NCBI GenBank assembly: GCA_033717875.1
Contig: JADDKJ010000006.1
Span: forward strand, 34,619-98,618
Length of the DNA stretch: 64,000 bases
Reading direction: 5' to 3'
Source of the DNA: SBBG01 sp033717875
Lineage (GTDB): Bacteria; Pseudomonadota; Gammaproteobacteria; Ga0077554; Ga007554
Of the stretch, positions 6,609 to 16,700 are shown one piece after another (the first letter of the stretch is position 1; each line of letters begins with the position of its first letter). The notes under the pieces were generated by a model. That model worked only from the letters and a program-made list of their open reading frames with translations, did no database searches and was not told the origin of the DNA. Made by a program: the position numbers and the translations under genes.

Positions 6609-9403
6609 GCTTTCTTCCCCCTTTTCGTTTTTGTTGCGGGCTTGGCCTTGGCCGCCGCCGTCATCTTGGTATAAAGCTCGAACAGTTTTTCCAGCCGCTC
6701 GGTGTCGTTCCTGAAACGGCGGCCGATGTAGATGCGCTCCAGCACCTCGTCGTTGCGCTCGTGGGCGTGGCGCAGATTGTCCGGCATGTTCTCCGGGTCG
6801 TACAGGTCGGCGATGGTGGCGGGGAAATGCGCTTCGCGCGCCAGCAGGATGGCCTCGGCACAGGCGGTCAGGTCGGCTTTGTTCTGCTCGGTGAGCAGCG
6901 GGACGGGGAAGGTGTTCCAGCCGAGGGTGTTGGAGTAGCGGAAATCTGTTTTCAACTTGCCGCAGACTGTGGCAATCCAGACCAGATGCAGGCGGGAGGC
7001 GATGAGCGCCATGTTCCAGAGGGGGGCGTCGTAGAGGGCGAAGGCGAGATTGGTAACGGATGAATTTCGGTCAACAAGCCCTACAGGTAAATAAGCACGA
7101 GATTCGGATGAGACACAAGGCATAACAATCGTCTGTTTCTGCCCAATATTCATCTCTCTCATCTGATGCGCCCGTGCAGCCATTTCATTGGCACCGCTGT
7201 CACGACTCTTTAGCCGCATCGCTCGCACCCCTTCAATGCGCTGCCGAATGGCATTAATACCCATCGCTTCTTCGAGATGGGCATCCTCAATCCACAGGCA
7301 ATAGCGTTCCAGGCCGCGAATAAATTCCGCCGAACCGTAGATGCGGCGAAGAAAGCGGGCGCGCTGCTCTGGTGTTAGGCCAAGTGTTTCGACTTCATCT
7401 CTGGATAGCAGCAGATGTCCGCCATCAACAGGCTTGTTTCCGAAAGTCATTTCCGCCTGCCCACTCAACGGACGGGATGCCTTGTCCAACATCACATTGG
7501 CTCCGGGCACCAGGTAGGCATTGATGTGCTCCACCTCCTTCACAATATCCACTGCGTCGCCCTTTCCGCTATTGGCGATGGAATAGAGGCGGCGCAACGA
7601 TTTGGTTTGCGATGATAAACCCACGATGACCACAGTCACGCCCGCGTTGTGGCTGGCGAGATTGGCCCACTTGAACGAGGTGTGCGCAAACGCAATCTTG
7701 TTGCCGGTACTGAAAACCAGCGGCCAGAGGATGGGCACTTGCTGCCCTTGGCATATGGAATTGGTGGACACGAACGCGGCGGCGGCATTGGTCTTGGTGC
7801 CGTAATCGGCAGCCTTCATGAACCAGCCCGCCACATAGTCCAGCGACTTCCAGTTCTTGGTGCGCTTGACGAAGATGGCCTGCAAATCCGCCTTCTGTTC
7901 GTCCGTCTGCCAAGTGGAGCCCAAATACGGCGGATTGCCGCAGATATACGTCTCGCCGCCTTCATTTTTAAAGTCAATTTCCGCCTGATCCAGCGGCGTA
8001 CCAAACAAATCATCCGCAGCCAGCTTCACACCCGTCCCCGTCGGCGGGCAGATTCTCAACCAATCCAACCGCAACGCATTGCCGCAAACGATCCAGTTCT
8101 GTGCATCCAGCGGCAGAAACTCCGCCAGCGCATCCTTCTGCCCGCGATACAGCACATCGCACTGGAACTCGGCGATGATGAGCGCCAGGCGCGCAATCTC
8201 CGCCGGGAAGTCGCGCAGCTCGATGCCCCGGAAGTTGGTCAGCGGGATTTCGCTGCCCAGATGTGATTCGCCCCGGCGGCGGTTGATTTCCGCTTCGATT
8301 TCGCGCATCTGTTTGTAGGCGATGACCAGGAAATTTCCCGACCCGCAGGCAGGGTCGAACACGCGGATGCGCGCCATGCGTTTGCGCAGGTTCAGCAACT
8401 TGATCTTGTTGTCGCCCGCTTCATTCAATTGCGCGCGCAGTTCGTCCAGGAACAGGGGGTTCAACACCTTGAGGATGTTGGGCACGCTGGTGTAGTGCAT
8501 GCCCAGTGCGCCGCGCTCTTCGTCGTCGGCGACGGCCTGGATCATGCTGCCGAAGATGTCGGGGTTGATCTGTTTCCAGTTCAGGTTGCCGGCATGGGTC
8601 AGGTAGGTGCGCGCCATGCGGGTGAAGCGCGGTGTTTCGGTGCTGCCGGAGAAGAGGCCACCATTGACGTAGGGGAACTGGTCGGCCCATGGGCGGAAGT
8701 TCCCGGCGGCACGTTCGGCAACCTTGGTGTTCATGGCGCGAAAGATTTCGGACAACACCTCATGGGTGTTGGCGCCGTCGCGTTCACTCATTTGCTCGAT
8801 GGTGTGAGTGAAGAGACCCTCGCCGTTGAAGATGTCGGTGTCTTCGGCAAAGAAGCAGAAGATCAATCGCGCCATGAAGTGGTTCATGTCATGGCGGCGC
8901 TCGGCTGTGGCCCAGTCCGGGTTGTCTTTCAGCAGTTCGACATACAGCTTGTTCAGCCGCCCGGTGGCGCGCACGTCGATGGGGTTGTCCTTGATCTCCT
9001 TGATGGTGGAGATGCCAGCCAGCGGCAGGAAGAAGCCGAAATGGTTGGGGAAGTCCGGGTAGGCGCAGGCGATGGTTTCGCCACCAGCCAGCTCTTCGGC
9101 TTCAAGGGTTTTCCCGTCGGTGACGAGGATGAACTTGGCTTTTGCTTTGGTGGTGGCGGGGCTGGCGCGCAAGGCCTTGAGGGTTTCGCCCACGGTGCCA
9201 GCTTCGCATACGGCGATATGGATGTTGCTACGCTGGAGCACGCCGCCGGGCACATCCGAAGCGTTGTTGTTGCCAGTACGCAGGCGCTTGAGTGCCGTGT
9301 CCTTATTGCCGAAAGCGGCCAGAAACGCGAACGGGAACTCAGCCGCGTCGAAGGGCTGAAGGGCCAGGTCCGATATAGCTTCTTCGATTTCTACTGCATT
9401 CAT
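6605..9403 (-). CDS. Class I SAM-dependent DNA methyltransferase (N6-adenine type)
   Basis: This is a large 932-residue DNA methyltransferase. SAM-binding motif I is VFDPACGSGNF at about 348-358, a YTS element precedes it near 304, and the catalytic NPPY is at 490-493, which marks an amino (N6-adenine) methylase. A target-recognition region should follow (about 600-850), with a Lys/Ala-rich tail. The layout resembles MmeI/YeeA-like enzymes, but I see no defensible PD-(D/E)XK nuclease motif in the N-terminus. Cleavage may therefore depend on the GIY-YIG partner. It is the first intact gene of the island and overlaps both the Uma2 remnant upstream and RhuM downstream by 4 bp. Confidence 0.92.
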   Translation of the reverse strand: MNAVEIEEAISDLALQPFDAAEFPFAFLAAFGNKDTALKRLRTGNNNASDVPGGVLQRSNIHIAVCEAGTVGETLKALRASPATTKAKAKFILVTDGKTLEAEELAGGETIACAYPDFPNHFGFFLPLAGISTIKEIKDNPIDVRATGRLNKLYVELLKDNPDWATAERRHDMNHFMARLIFCFFAEDTDIFNGEGLFTHTIEQMSERDGANTHEVLSEIFRAMNTKVAERAAGNFRPWADQFPYVNGGLFSGSTETPRFTRMARTYLTHAGNLNWKQINPDIFGSMIQAVADDEERGALGMHYTSVPNILKVLNPLFLDELRAQLNEAGDNKIKLLNLRKRMARIRVFDPACGSGNFLVIAYKQMREIEAEINRRRGESHLGSEIPLTNFRGIELRDFPAEIARLALIIAEFQCDVLYRGQKDALAEFLPLDAQNWIVCGNALRLDWLRICPPTGTGVKLAADDLFGTPLDQAEIDFKNEGGETYICGNPPYLGSTWQTDEQKADLQAIFVKRTKNWKSLDYVAGWFMKAADYGTKTNAAAAFVSTNSICQGQQVPILWPLVFSTGNKIAFAHTSFKWANLASHNAGVTVVIVGLSSQTKSLRRLYSIANSGKGDAVDIVKEVEHINAYLVPGANVMLDKASRPLSGQAEMTFGNKPVDGGHLLLSRDEVETLGLTPEQRARFLRRIYGSAEFIRGLERYCLWIEDAHLEEAMGINAIRQRIEGVRAMRLKSRDSGANEMAARAHQMREMNIGQKQTIVMPCVSSESRAYLPVGLVDRNSSVTNLAFALYDAPLWNMALIASRLHLVWIATVCGKLKTDFRYSNTLGWNTFPVPLLTEQNKADLTACAEAILLAREAHFPATIADLYDPENMPDNLRHAHERNDEVLERIYIGRRFRNDTERLEKLFELYTKMTAAAKAKPATKTKRGKKA

Positions 9404-9717
9404 GCGGTATCTTGCGTCTGTGACGTGATCCCGCCGTAGAAGGGGTTTGGAGCCGGGGTGCAGGATACGGCGACATCCGGGTAGTAGGCACCGTCGCTGG
9501 CCCGCACCTTCATGTCGGAAATGTAAACCTGGCAGGGTTTCTTGAGGTGTCCGCGAAGCATGAAATAAAGGGCGCCGGCAAGGAGGTTGTGGATGTTGCT
9601 GGCGCCCACCATCGCATAGACCTGGCCGTCCACCAGTTCGTGCCGGACTTCACTATGCATTTCTCCTTCGAGATAGTCCTCGACCTTGATCCGTTTGATT
9701 TTTCTGATCGTGGCTAT
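9400..9717 (-). pseudogene. Uma2-like nuclease domain remnant
   Basis: The reading frame matches the first half of a Uma2-family (DUF820) endonuclease: KVEDYLEGE, SEVRHELVDGQVYAMVGAS, IHNLLAGALY, SDMKVRASDGAYYPDVAV. The homologous reading extends upstream of ATG 9660 to about 9717 but has no ATG, GTG or TTG start there. The protein stops soon after YYPDVAV, where intact members continue with the second catalytic part. It is thus truncated at both ends. Its stop overlaps the methyltransferase start. Confidence 0.75.
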
Positions 9718-9743
9718 GGCTCTTGCTCGAATTCAGCTCACAG

Positions 9744-10067
9744 TCAACGCTCAAGATACTTCAGCTTGTCCTGCACACCCTTCCAGTCATCGGCGTCCGC
9801 CGGGGCGTCGATTTTTTCGGTGATCACCGGCCAGTCTTTTGCCAGTTCCGCATTCAGCGCAAGGAAATGCTTCTGGTCCTCGGGCAGGTCGTGTTCGGAG
9901 AAGATGGCCTCGGCCGGGCATTCGGGTTCGCACAGCGTGCAGTCGATGCACTCGTCGGGGTCGATGACCAGGAAATTCGGGCCTTCGTGGAAGCAGTCCA
10001 CAGGGCAGACTTCGACGCAGTCGGTGTATTTGCACTTGATGCAGTTTTCGGTGACGATGAATGTCAT
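9744..10067 (-). CDS. fdxA: Seven-iron ferredoxin FdxA
   Basis: This 107-residue ferredoxin has cysteines at 9, 12, 17, 21, 25, 40, 43, 46 and 50, the pattern for one 3Fe-4S and one 4Fe-4S cluster (CVEVCPVDCF and CIDCTLCEPEC). It carries electrons in the cytoplasm; its physiological partner is not fixed by context. AGGAGAG lies a few bases before the ATG. It follows mutS on the same strand with a 163-bp gap that must contain its own promoter. The fdxA-mutS pairing is common in gammaproteobacteria. Confidence 0.96.
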   Translation of the reverse strand: MTFIVTENCIKCKYTDCVEVCPVDCFHEGPNFLVIDPDECIDCTLCEPECPAEAIFSEHDLPEDQKHFLALNAELAKDWPVITEKIDAPADADDWKGVQDKLKYLER

Positions 10068-10230
10068 GGAACTCTCCTAACCTGAGGTACTGGCGCGTTT
10101 TGGCGTTTGCCCGCTATGTTAATCGTTCTGCGCTGTGATGGCGAGTATGCGGCGCCGGTTTCGCCGAAAATTTTTCTTCATTTCTTCATTGAAAATAAGC
10201 ATATAACGGGAGACGAATATGGCGCCCTCG

Positions 10231-12780
10231 CTACGTCAATGTCTTGAGATGGTAAAGCATGTCCAGCGCCTGTTTCGGCGTCAGCTTGTCGGGGTCGATG
10301 TCTTTGAGCGTGTCGACCACCGGGTGATCGCCGCCGTTTGAAAAAAGCGGCATCTGCCGCTCGGGCATGATCTTTCGCGGGGCGGCGGTGTGATTTTCGA
10401 GTTCGGCCAGCTTGCGCCTGGCCTGCTCGATGACAGGGCGCGGCACGCCGGCCAGGGCGGCGACGTGCAGGCCGTAGCTCTGGTTGGCCGGACCTTCTTT
10501 CACCGCGTGCAGGAAGACGATGCTGTCGCCGTGCTCCACGGCGTCGAGATGGGCGTTGGCGACGCCGTCGATGCTGTCGGGCAGGGCGGTGAGCTCGAAA
10601 TAGTGGGTGGCGAACAGGGTGAAGGCGCGCACCTGGCGCGCCAGATGTTCGGCGCAGGCGAAGGCCAGCGACAGGCCATCGAAGGTGCTGGTACCGCGCC
10701 CGATCTCGTCCATCAGCACCAGGCTGTGCTCGGTGGCGTTGTGCAGGATATTGGCGGTTTCGGTCATTTCCACCATGAAGGTCGAGCGCCCGCCCGCCAG
10801 GTCATCCGAGGCGCCGATGCGGGTGTAGATGCGGTCGATGGGGCCGAACACGGCGCGCTGCGCGGGGACGAAGCTGCCGATGTGGGCGAGCAGGGTGATC
10901 AGCGCGGTCTGGCGCATGTATGTGGACTTGCCGCCCATGTTGGGGCCGGTGATGATCAGCATGCGCCGCGCATCGTGCAGGTCGGTATCGTTGGGCACGA
11001 AGGGTGTGTCCAGGGTCTGTTCCACCACCGGGTGGCGGCCCCCTTCGATGCGCAGTGTCGGCGAATCCGTCAGTTCCGGCGGACTGAATTTCAGGGTATC
11101 GGCGCGCTCGGCCAGGTTGGAAAGCACATCCAGTTCGGCCAGCGCCGCGGCCGTGCCCTGCAACGGCGCCAGATGGGGCAGCAGGTTGTCGAGCAGCTCG
11201 TCATACAGCGCCTTTTCCCTGGCCAGGGCGCGCTCGCGCGCGGACAGCGCCTTGTCCTCGAAGGACTTGAGCTCGGGGGTGATGTAGCGCTCCGCGCCTT
11301 TCAGCGTCTGGCGGCGCTGATAGTCGGCGGGGACATGCTCGGACTGGGCGCGGGTGACCTCGATGTAGTAGCCGTGCACGCGGTTGTAGTTGACCTTGAG
11401 GGTGCTGATGCCGGTGCGCTGGCGCTCGCGGGTTTCAAGGTCGAGCAGGAACTGTCCGGCGTTTTCACTCAAAGCGCGCAGTTCGTCGAGTTCGCTGTCG
11501 TAACCCGGTGCGATCACGCCGCCGTCGCGGATCAGCATCGGCGGTGTTTCGAGGATGGCGCGGCTTAGAAGGGTATGGAGATGCGGGTAGTCGCCGATTC
11601 TTTGCCCGATGTCTTGCAGCAAAGGTGAATCGAGGGGCTGCAACGCGCCGTGCAGACCGGGCAGCGCGCCCAGCGCCTCGCGCAGTTGCGCCAAGTCGCG
11701 CGGGCGCGCCGATTTGAGCGCCACGCGCGCCAGAATGCGCTCGACATCGCCGATGCCGCGCAGCCGGGTATGCAGCTCCTCATGGCCATGGTTTTCGATC
11801 AGCGTGGCGATGGCGTGGTAACGGCCGCGCAGCATGGCATGATCGCGCAGCGGCCGGTTGATCCAACGCCGCAGCAGACGACTGCCCATCGCTGTGGCGG
11901 TGCGGTCCAGCACCCAGCACAGCGTGTTGTCGTGGCCGCCGAGCATGTTGGTTTCCAGCTCCAGATTGCGGCGGCTGGCGGCGTCGAGCAGGATGGCGTC
12001 CTCGCGCCGTTCCACCCGCATGCTCTGGATATGCGGCAGGGCGGCGCGTTGCGTGTCGCGCGCATATTGCAGCAGACAGCCGGCGGCGGCGATGGCGGCG
12101 TGCATCCCCTGCGCGCCAAAACCGGACAGATCGCGCGTGCCGAGCTGTGCGGTGAGCAGGCGCGCGGCGGTCTCGGCTTCGAAATACCATGGCGGCTGAA
12201 AGCGCAGGCCGCGCCGCCCTTCCAGCAGCGCGCGGCTGGGCAGGCTCTCGTTCGTCAGCAGCTCGGCGGGTTTGATGCGTTCCAGTTCGTCGAGCATGGC
12301 GGGTTGGCCCTGCACTTCCAGCACCGTGAAGCGGCCGCTGGTGACATCAAGCGTGGCGATGCCGAAGGTCTCGCCGTTCTGGTGCAGCGCGGCCAGCAGA
12401 TTGTCGCGGCGCTCGTCGAGCAGCGCTTCATCTGTCACCGTGCCCGGCGTGACGATGCGCACCACCTTGCGCTCCACCGGCCCTTTCGACGCGCCCGGAT
12501 CGCCGATCTGCTCGCAGATCGCCACCGATTCGCCGAGCCGGACCAGTTTGGCCAGATAGCCGTCCGCCGAGTGATAGGGCACACCCGCCATGGCAATCGG
12601 TTCCCCCGCCGACTGGCCGCGCGTGGTGAGAGTGATATCGAGTAGCCGCGCTGCCTTGCGCGCATCGTCGTAGAACAGCTCGTAGAAGTCCCCCATGCGG
12701 TAGAACACCAACATGTCCGGGTGCTCGGCCTTGATGCGCAGGTATTGCTGCATCATCGGGGTGTGCGACACGGTGCTCAT
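10231..12780 (-). CDS. mutS: DNA mismatch repair protein MutS
   Basis: This 849-residue protein recognises mismatches and is an ABC-type ATPase. The N-terminal mismatch-binding Phe-X-Glu motif sits in GDFYELF. The Walker A motif is GPNMGGKST, followed by the signature segment DDLAGGRSTFMVEM and Walker B LVLMDEIGRGTST. The C-terminus keeps the dimer/tetramer end (TPKQALDMLYHL). Length and motif order are normal and nothing suggests inactivation. It ends just before the fdxA promoter region. Confidence 0.98.
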   Translation of the reverse strand: MSTVSHTPMMQQYLRIKAEHPDMLVFYRMGDFYELFYDDARKAARLLDITLTTRGQSAGEPIAMAGVPYHSADGYLAKLVRLGESVAICEQIGDPGASKGPVERKVVRIVTPGTVTDEALLDERRDNLLAALHQNGETFGIATLDVTSGRFTVLEVQGQPAMLDELERIKPAELLTNESLPSRALLEGRRGLRFQPPWYFEAETAARLLTAQLGTRDLSGFGAQGMHAAIAAAGCLLQYARDTQRAALPHIQSMRVERREDAILLDAASRRNLELETNMLGGHDNTLCWVLDRTATAMGSRLLRRWINRPLRDHAMLRGRYHAIATLIENHGHEELHTRLRGIGDVERILARVALKSARPRDLAQLREALGALPGLHGALQPLDSPLLQDIGQRIGDYPHLHTLLSRAILETPPMLIRDGGVIAPGYDSELDELRALSENAGQFLLDLETRERQRTGISTLKVNYNRVHGYYIEVTRAQSEHVPADYQRRQTLKGAERYITPELKSFEDKALSARERALAREKALYDELLDNLLPHLAPLQGTAAALAELDVLSNLAERADTLKFSPPELTDSPTLRIEGGRHPVVEQTLDTPFVPNDTDLHDARRMLIITGPNMGGKSTYMRQTALITLLAHIGSFVPAQRAVFGPIDRIYTRIGASDDLAGGRSTFMVEMTETANILHNATEHSLVLMDEIGRGTSTFDGLSLAFACAEHLARQVRAFTLFATHYFELTALPDSIDGVANAHLDAVEHGDSIVFLHAVKEGPANQSYGLHVAALAGVPRPVIEQARRKLAELENHTAAPRKIMPERQMPLFSNGGDHPVVDTLKDIDPDKLTPKQALDMLYHLKTLT

Positions 12781-12804
12781 GAGCGGAAGGCTGAAAGGCT
12801 GGCC

Positions 12805-13602
12805 CTATTTCGGCAAATCGGAGGAAAGATACGGGGCGATGGTCTTGGTCATCTCCTCCCATATCTTGGGGTTGCCGGTGACGACATTGCCAGTCTGCAT
12901 GAAGTCCGATCCGCCCGCAAGATCGCTGACCACGCCCCCCGCCTCCTGGATCAGCAGCGCGCCGGCGGCCATGTCCCAGGGATTCAGTCCGATTTCCCAG
13001 AAACCATCGAGGCGGCCGGCGGCGACGTAGGCCAGATCCAGCGCGGCCGAGCCGGCGCGGCGGATGCCGGCGGTGGGGCCGACGAAGGCTTTGAACATAC
13101 CAAGATAGGCGTCCAGAAATCGCAAATCACGGAACGGAAAGCCGGTGCCGAGCAGCGCGCCTTCCAGTCCCTTGATCTTGGTGACGCGCAGGCGGCGGTT
13201 GTTGAGCTGCGCGCCGTCGCCACGGCTGGCGGTGAACAGCTCCTGCTTGAGGGGGTCATAGATCACCGCCTGGGTCAGCACCCCCTTATGCTGAAGCGCG
13301 ATCGAGACGGCGAATTGGGGAAAACCATGCAGGAAATTGGTGGTGCCGTCGAGCGGGTCGATGATCCACTGATATTCGTCGCCGCTCGTCGCACCGCCTT
13401 CCTCGGCGAGAATGGCGTGGCTGGGATAGGCCTTGCGGATCGTTTTGACGATTTCCTGTTCGGCCTGGCGGTCGATTTCGCTGACGAAGTCGTGTGGGCC
13501 CTTGGATGTGACGGTGAGAGTGTCGAGCCGTTCCGCGGAGCGGGCGATGATGTTACCGGCGGCGCGAGCGGCGCGCACGGCGATGTTGAGCATGGGCTGC
13601 AT
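12805..13602 (-). CDS. suhB: Inositol monophosphatase family protein SuhB
   Basis: This 265-residue Mg-dependent phosphatase has the family motifs ILAEE, IDPLDGTTNFLHG and WDMAAGALLIQEAGG. In gammaproteobacteria SuhB also acts in rRNA transcription antitermination. It is normally found divergent from trmJ; here a 3.8-kb ATPase gene separates the two. No obvious strong promoter was identified in the 144 bp upstream, although TATCCT-like and TATAGC-like hexamers occur. Confidence 0.95.
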   Translation of the reverse strand: MQPMLNIAVRAARAAGNIIARSAERLDTLTVTSKGPHDFVSEIDRQAEQEIVKTIRKAYPSHAILAEEGGATSGDEYQWIIDPLDGTTNFLHGFPQFAVSIALQHKGVLTQAVIYDPLKQELFTASRGDGAQLNNRRLRVTKIKGLEGALLGTGFPFRDLRFLDAYLGMFKAFVGPTAGIRRAGSAALDLAYVAAGRLDGFWEIGLNPWDMAAGALLIQEAGGVVSDLAGGSDFMQTGNVVTGNPKIWEEMTKTIAPYLSSDLPK

Positions 13603-13746
13603 GGTTCGAGTTTCGCTTGCAGGGGTTGTTTGATCAGGACGGAGTAACTATTCAACGCCAAAGGATACCATAATCTGGCCGACTCTTGCGAAAACGCCGG
13701 CTGTATCCGGCACGCCTGAAGCTATAGTACGAGGTGGATGTTTCTG

Positions 13747-16700
13747 CTACGAGATGACACACCTTGAAAATTGTTCGTGCGTCTCATTGACATGTTCGCG
13801 CAAGAAACGCGCTGAGGGCGTAAACATATAAGCCAAGGTGTAGTCCATGCTGAATTCGGCATCATTGTAGTCGTCGTGACAATAGTATTTATTGTGGAAT
13901 ATCCCGGTGCGGGCGCGGCTGGTTTGATCAACCAGGCTGATTGCACTGTCAAGCGACTCGCTTAGTCTCAAGTGGGTGTATTCATAATCGAAATGAGTTG
14001 GTGGTATGCGCTCGTCTATTCTCTGTATCCCAAAGCCGGGGTTTTTTTCGTGTTCACGAGGAGCGTATTTTTCTTTATTTAACTTGACGAACATCCTTTG
14101 AAGAAGAAAAGAAATATCTCTTATTGAGTCCAATTTTTCCCCGCTAGGATTGCGAATTTTATCTCTATCCAGAAGTATCGCTGAGGAAAGATAGGTCAAG
14201 AGTTTCCATTGGGCGAAGTAGATTTGGCTCATGCGCGGGAAAACCAGGTCTATATTCCTCCGGGAGATGATGCGGATCGATGTCAGCGCGAAATATAAGT
14301 TTTCACATACAAGGTAGGCAGACTCTAAAACGGGGGGCCATTCTATGGGGGATCCGTCGGCCTTGCGATCAAGGTCATTGAAAGAAGCACAAAATTCCGC
14401 GAAATTTTTTCCTTCGTTGGTGAGAAGAAGGGAAGGTTTTTCTTCTGACAAGTAAGCGTCGAATATGTCGAGTGATCTGCGGTGCTTATCGTTGTTTTTT
14501 TCCACGAGACGGCCATCTATAAGGCGACGGCTTATATCTCTTGCGCGCAACCAGTGCATAACGATCGCCGGCCTGATAGAGAGGGTGCTGAAGTTGGATG
14601 GAATGTCTATCTTGCGGGGGCTTCCCTCTGGATCCTGGGTTCCCGTCGCTTTGTAGTATGTGAATTGCGCCCAGACAAGAGCGGCGGCAAGCTTGTGCGC
14701 CCATAGCGATTGTTGCCAATAGATTTGCTCTTCCAGCGGGAAATGTCCCGTATCAGAGCTGGTGCCAAGTAAAACATCAAAGAGTTGTGGAATATTCAGG
14801 TTGCTCTCTTCTTCGTAGTTGATACCATGGAAGTCGCGGATCAGCAGTGTCTTGCCTGACTGTGACGATTCCATTTGCCTTGCTTTGTTGATGCAGCGGA
14901 TAGCATGTTTTCCGCTTTTAAGCGCCTGCTTATAAATTTTTTCGATATCCTGTTTCAGTGAGTCCTTGCTTGTTTCGCCGGTGGCATCAAGGATCGAGCT
15001 AAGATAGCTGATCAGCTTCATGTGTGTGAGTGCGGCGCTGATGTAAATGCGATTATCCTCGAAATCCTCGGCTGCTTTAGATAGCGGTTTTATGATATCG
15101 AGGTCGGGGAAAGGCTGTTGCCCTGGTGGGGCGAAATCGCGATTTTCTTTGGATTCTTGAGACATGAACGCGGAAAGTTTTGTAATGAGATCAGTGGTGC
15201 TCGACAATGATTCATCATTGAATAAACTATCCGAAGCCTCCACCAGTCTCACTTCCACAAGTCCCACCATCGCGTTCCCCTTTAGATAGGCATTCCTTTC
15301 GTTCGAGGTGGATAATGCTGTTGTGTCATTGCAGAGGTGGCGGTAATATTCGATCGCGTTTTTGATGTCCCCGGAAAAAAACGCGAGATTCGCGGCGCGA
15401 AGATAGAAGCGAAGGTCATTTTCTTTATAAATTAATTCGGGGATCTGTGTGACGCTTGCTGTGCGAGGGCTGCGTTTTAGTGATAGGTACTGGCCGGCCC
15501 AGAAGGGTTGCTTCAATATGTCCCACTTGGAGTCCCCCTCTTTGAGGCTTTTGTTGAGATTTCCGGCCACGGAGGTGTTGCGGCTCAGAACATTGTCGAC
15601 GGCGTATTTGGCTTCGGCGTAGATGGCGGCGGCGTGGCTATAGTTTTGCCTGTGTTCCTCAAGATCTCCATTTTTCATCATCGACTCAACATAGTGCATC
15701 AGGAGTTCCAGGTCGATATCGTCTCGCGATGCGCGTATTTCCTGTTTCAGCAAATGAATAACCGAACAATAGTGGGCCGATGCCTCATTATAGGATTGTT
15801 CGATGGCGCAAATATCGCCGAGAGTGATATGGGAGCGCCAGGTGGCGCTTTTCTCCCTGTTGTCGGCGCGTGCCAGGATATCCTCGAAGAAACGCTTGAC
15901 ATGCCTCATGGAGTCGAGTGAAAAGTTGTAAGCCGCCGATTCGAGTTCGGATACATGGATGATATAGCGCAGCTCCTGCTCGAATCCGCTATGAAACCGG
16001 TAGCGGTAAACGCCATTCCTCACTCTTCTGATATACGACTTGAAGGTTTGAGTTAGCAGGTCATCGACGATGGCGTTGAGCGCGGGGGAGCGGTGAACGC
16101 TCATCGCCTCTGACATGCGGTGCAGCGATTCGCGGCTGAAGCCATAGGTGTGGTGTTTCAGTATGAATTGCAGCGACGCTAGGCTGGTGACAGTGAGCTT
16201 GTCGCTCATTTTCGAAATTTCCCGGCTGAACTGGTGTTCGAAAAGTGAGACTAGCTCGGCGGCGAGGGAGAATGCGCGCAATTGATTGGCATCAAAAAGT
16301 AACCAGGGGGCGGATTCATCGTCTGGTTTGCCAAGGGATTTTATGTGGCCTTGAAAAGAAACTGGCCCGGGGACTATGAAGCTTTCAAGAATGGATGACA
16401 ACCGCTTTGGGTTACCCCAGGAGTGGAAGGTCAGATAATAAATAAAATCCCGCAGGACGCTGGCCAGGAGCCGGCTATCGGAATTTTTTTCATTGCCCTC
16501 GGTTTCTTCAATAAAAATCTTATGACATTTTTTTAAGGTGTAATATTCCTTGTCGGCGTTGTCATCTTTTTTTTGTTTTTTCATCAGACGTCTGCATAGG
16601 TATTCTTCGATGAGTAAGGCCATTCGCCAGGGGCGCGAGGAATAATATCTTTCATCGGTCAAGAGGCTGGGTACCTCAAAGACGTTGTCGAATAGGCTTT

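Noticed and set aside
8429..9439. Plus-strand open frame of 336 codons opposite the methyltransferase
   Set aside because: Shadow of the methylase; Gly/Val-rich with no domain.
13680..13720. Terminator for the large ATPase (GCCGG/CCGGC hairpin)
   Set aside because: The stem is only five bases and no T-tract follows on the minus strand.
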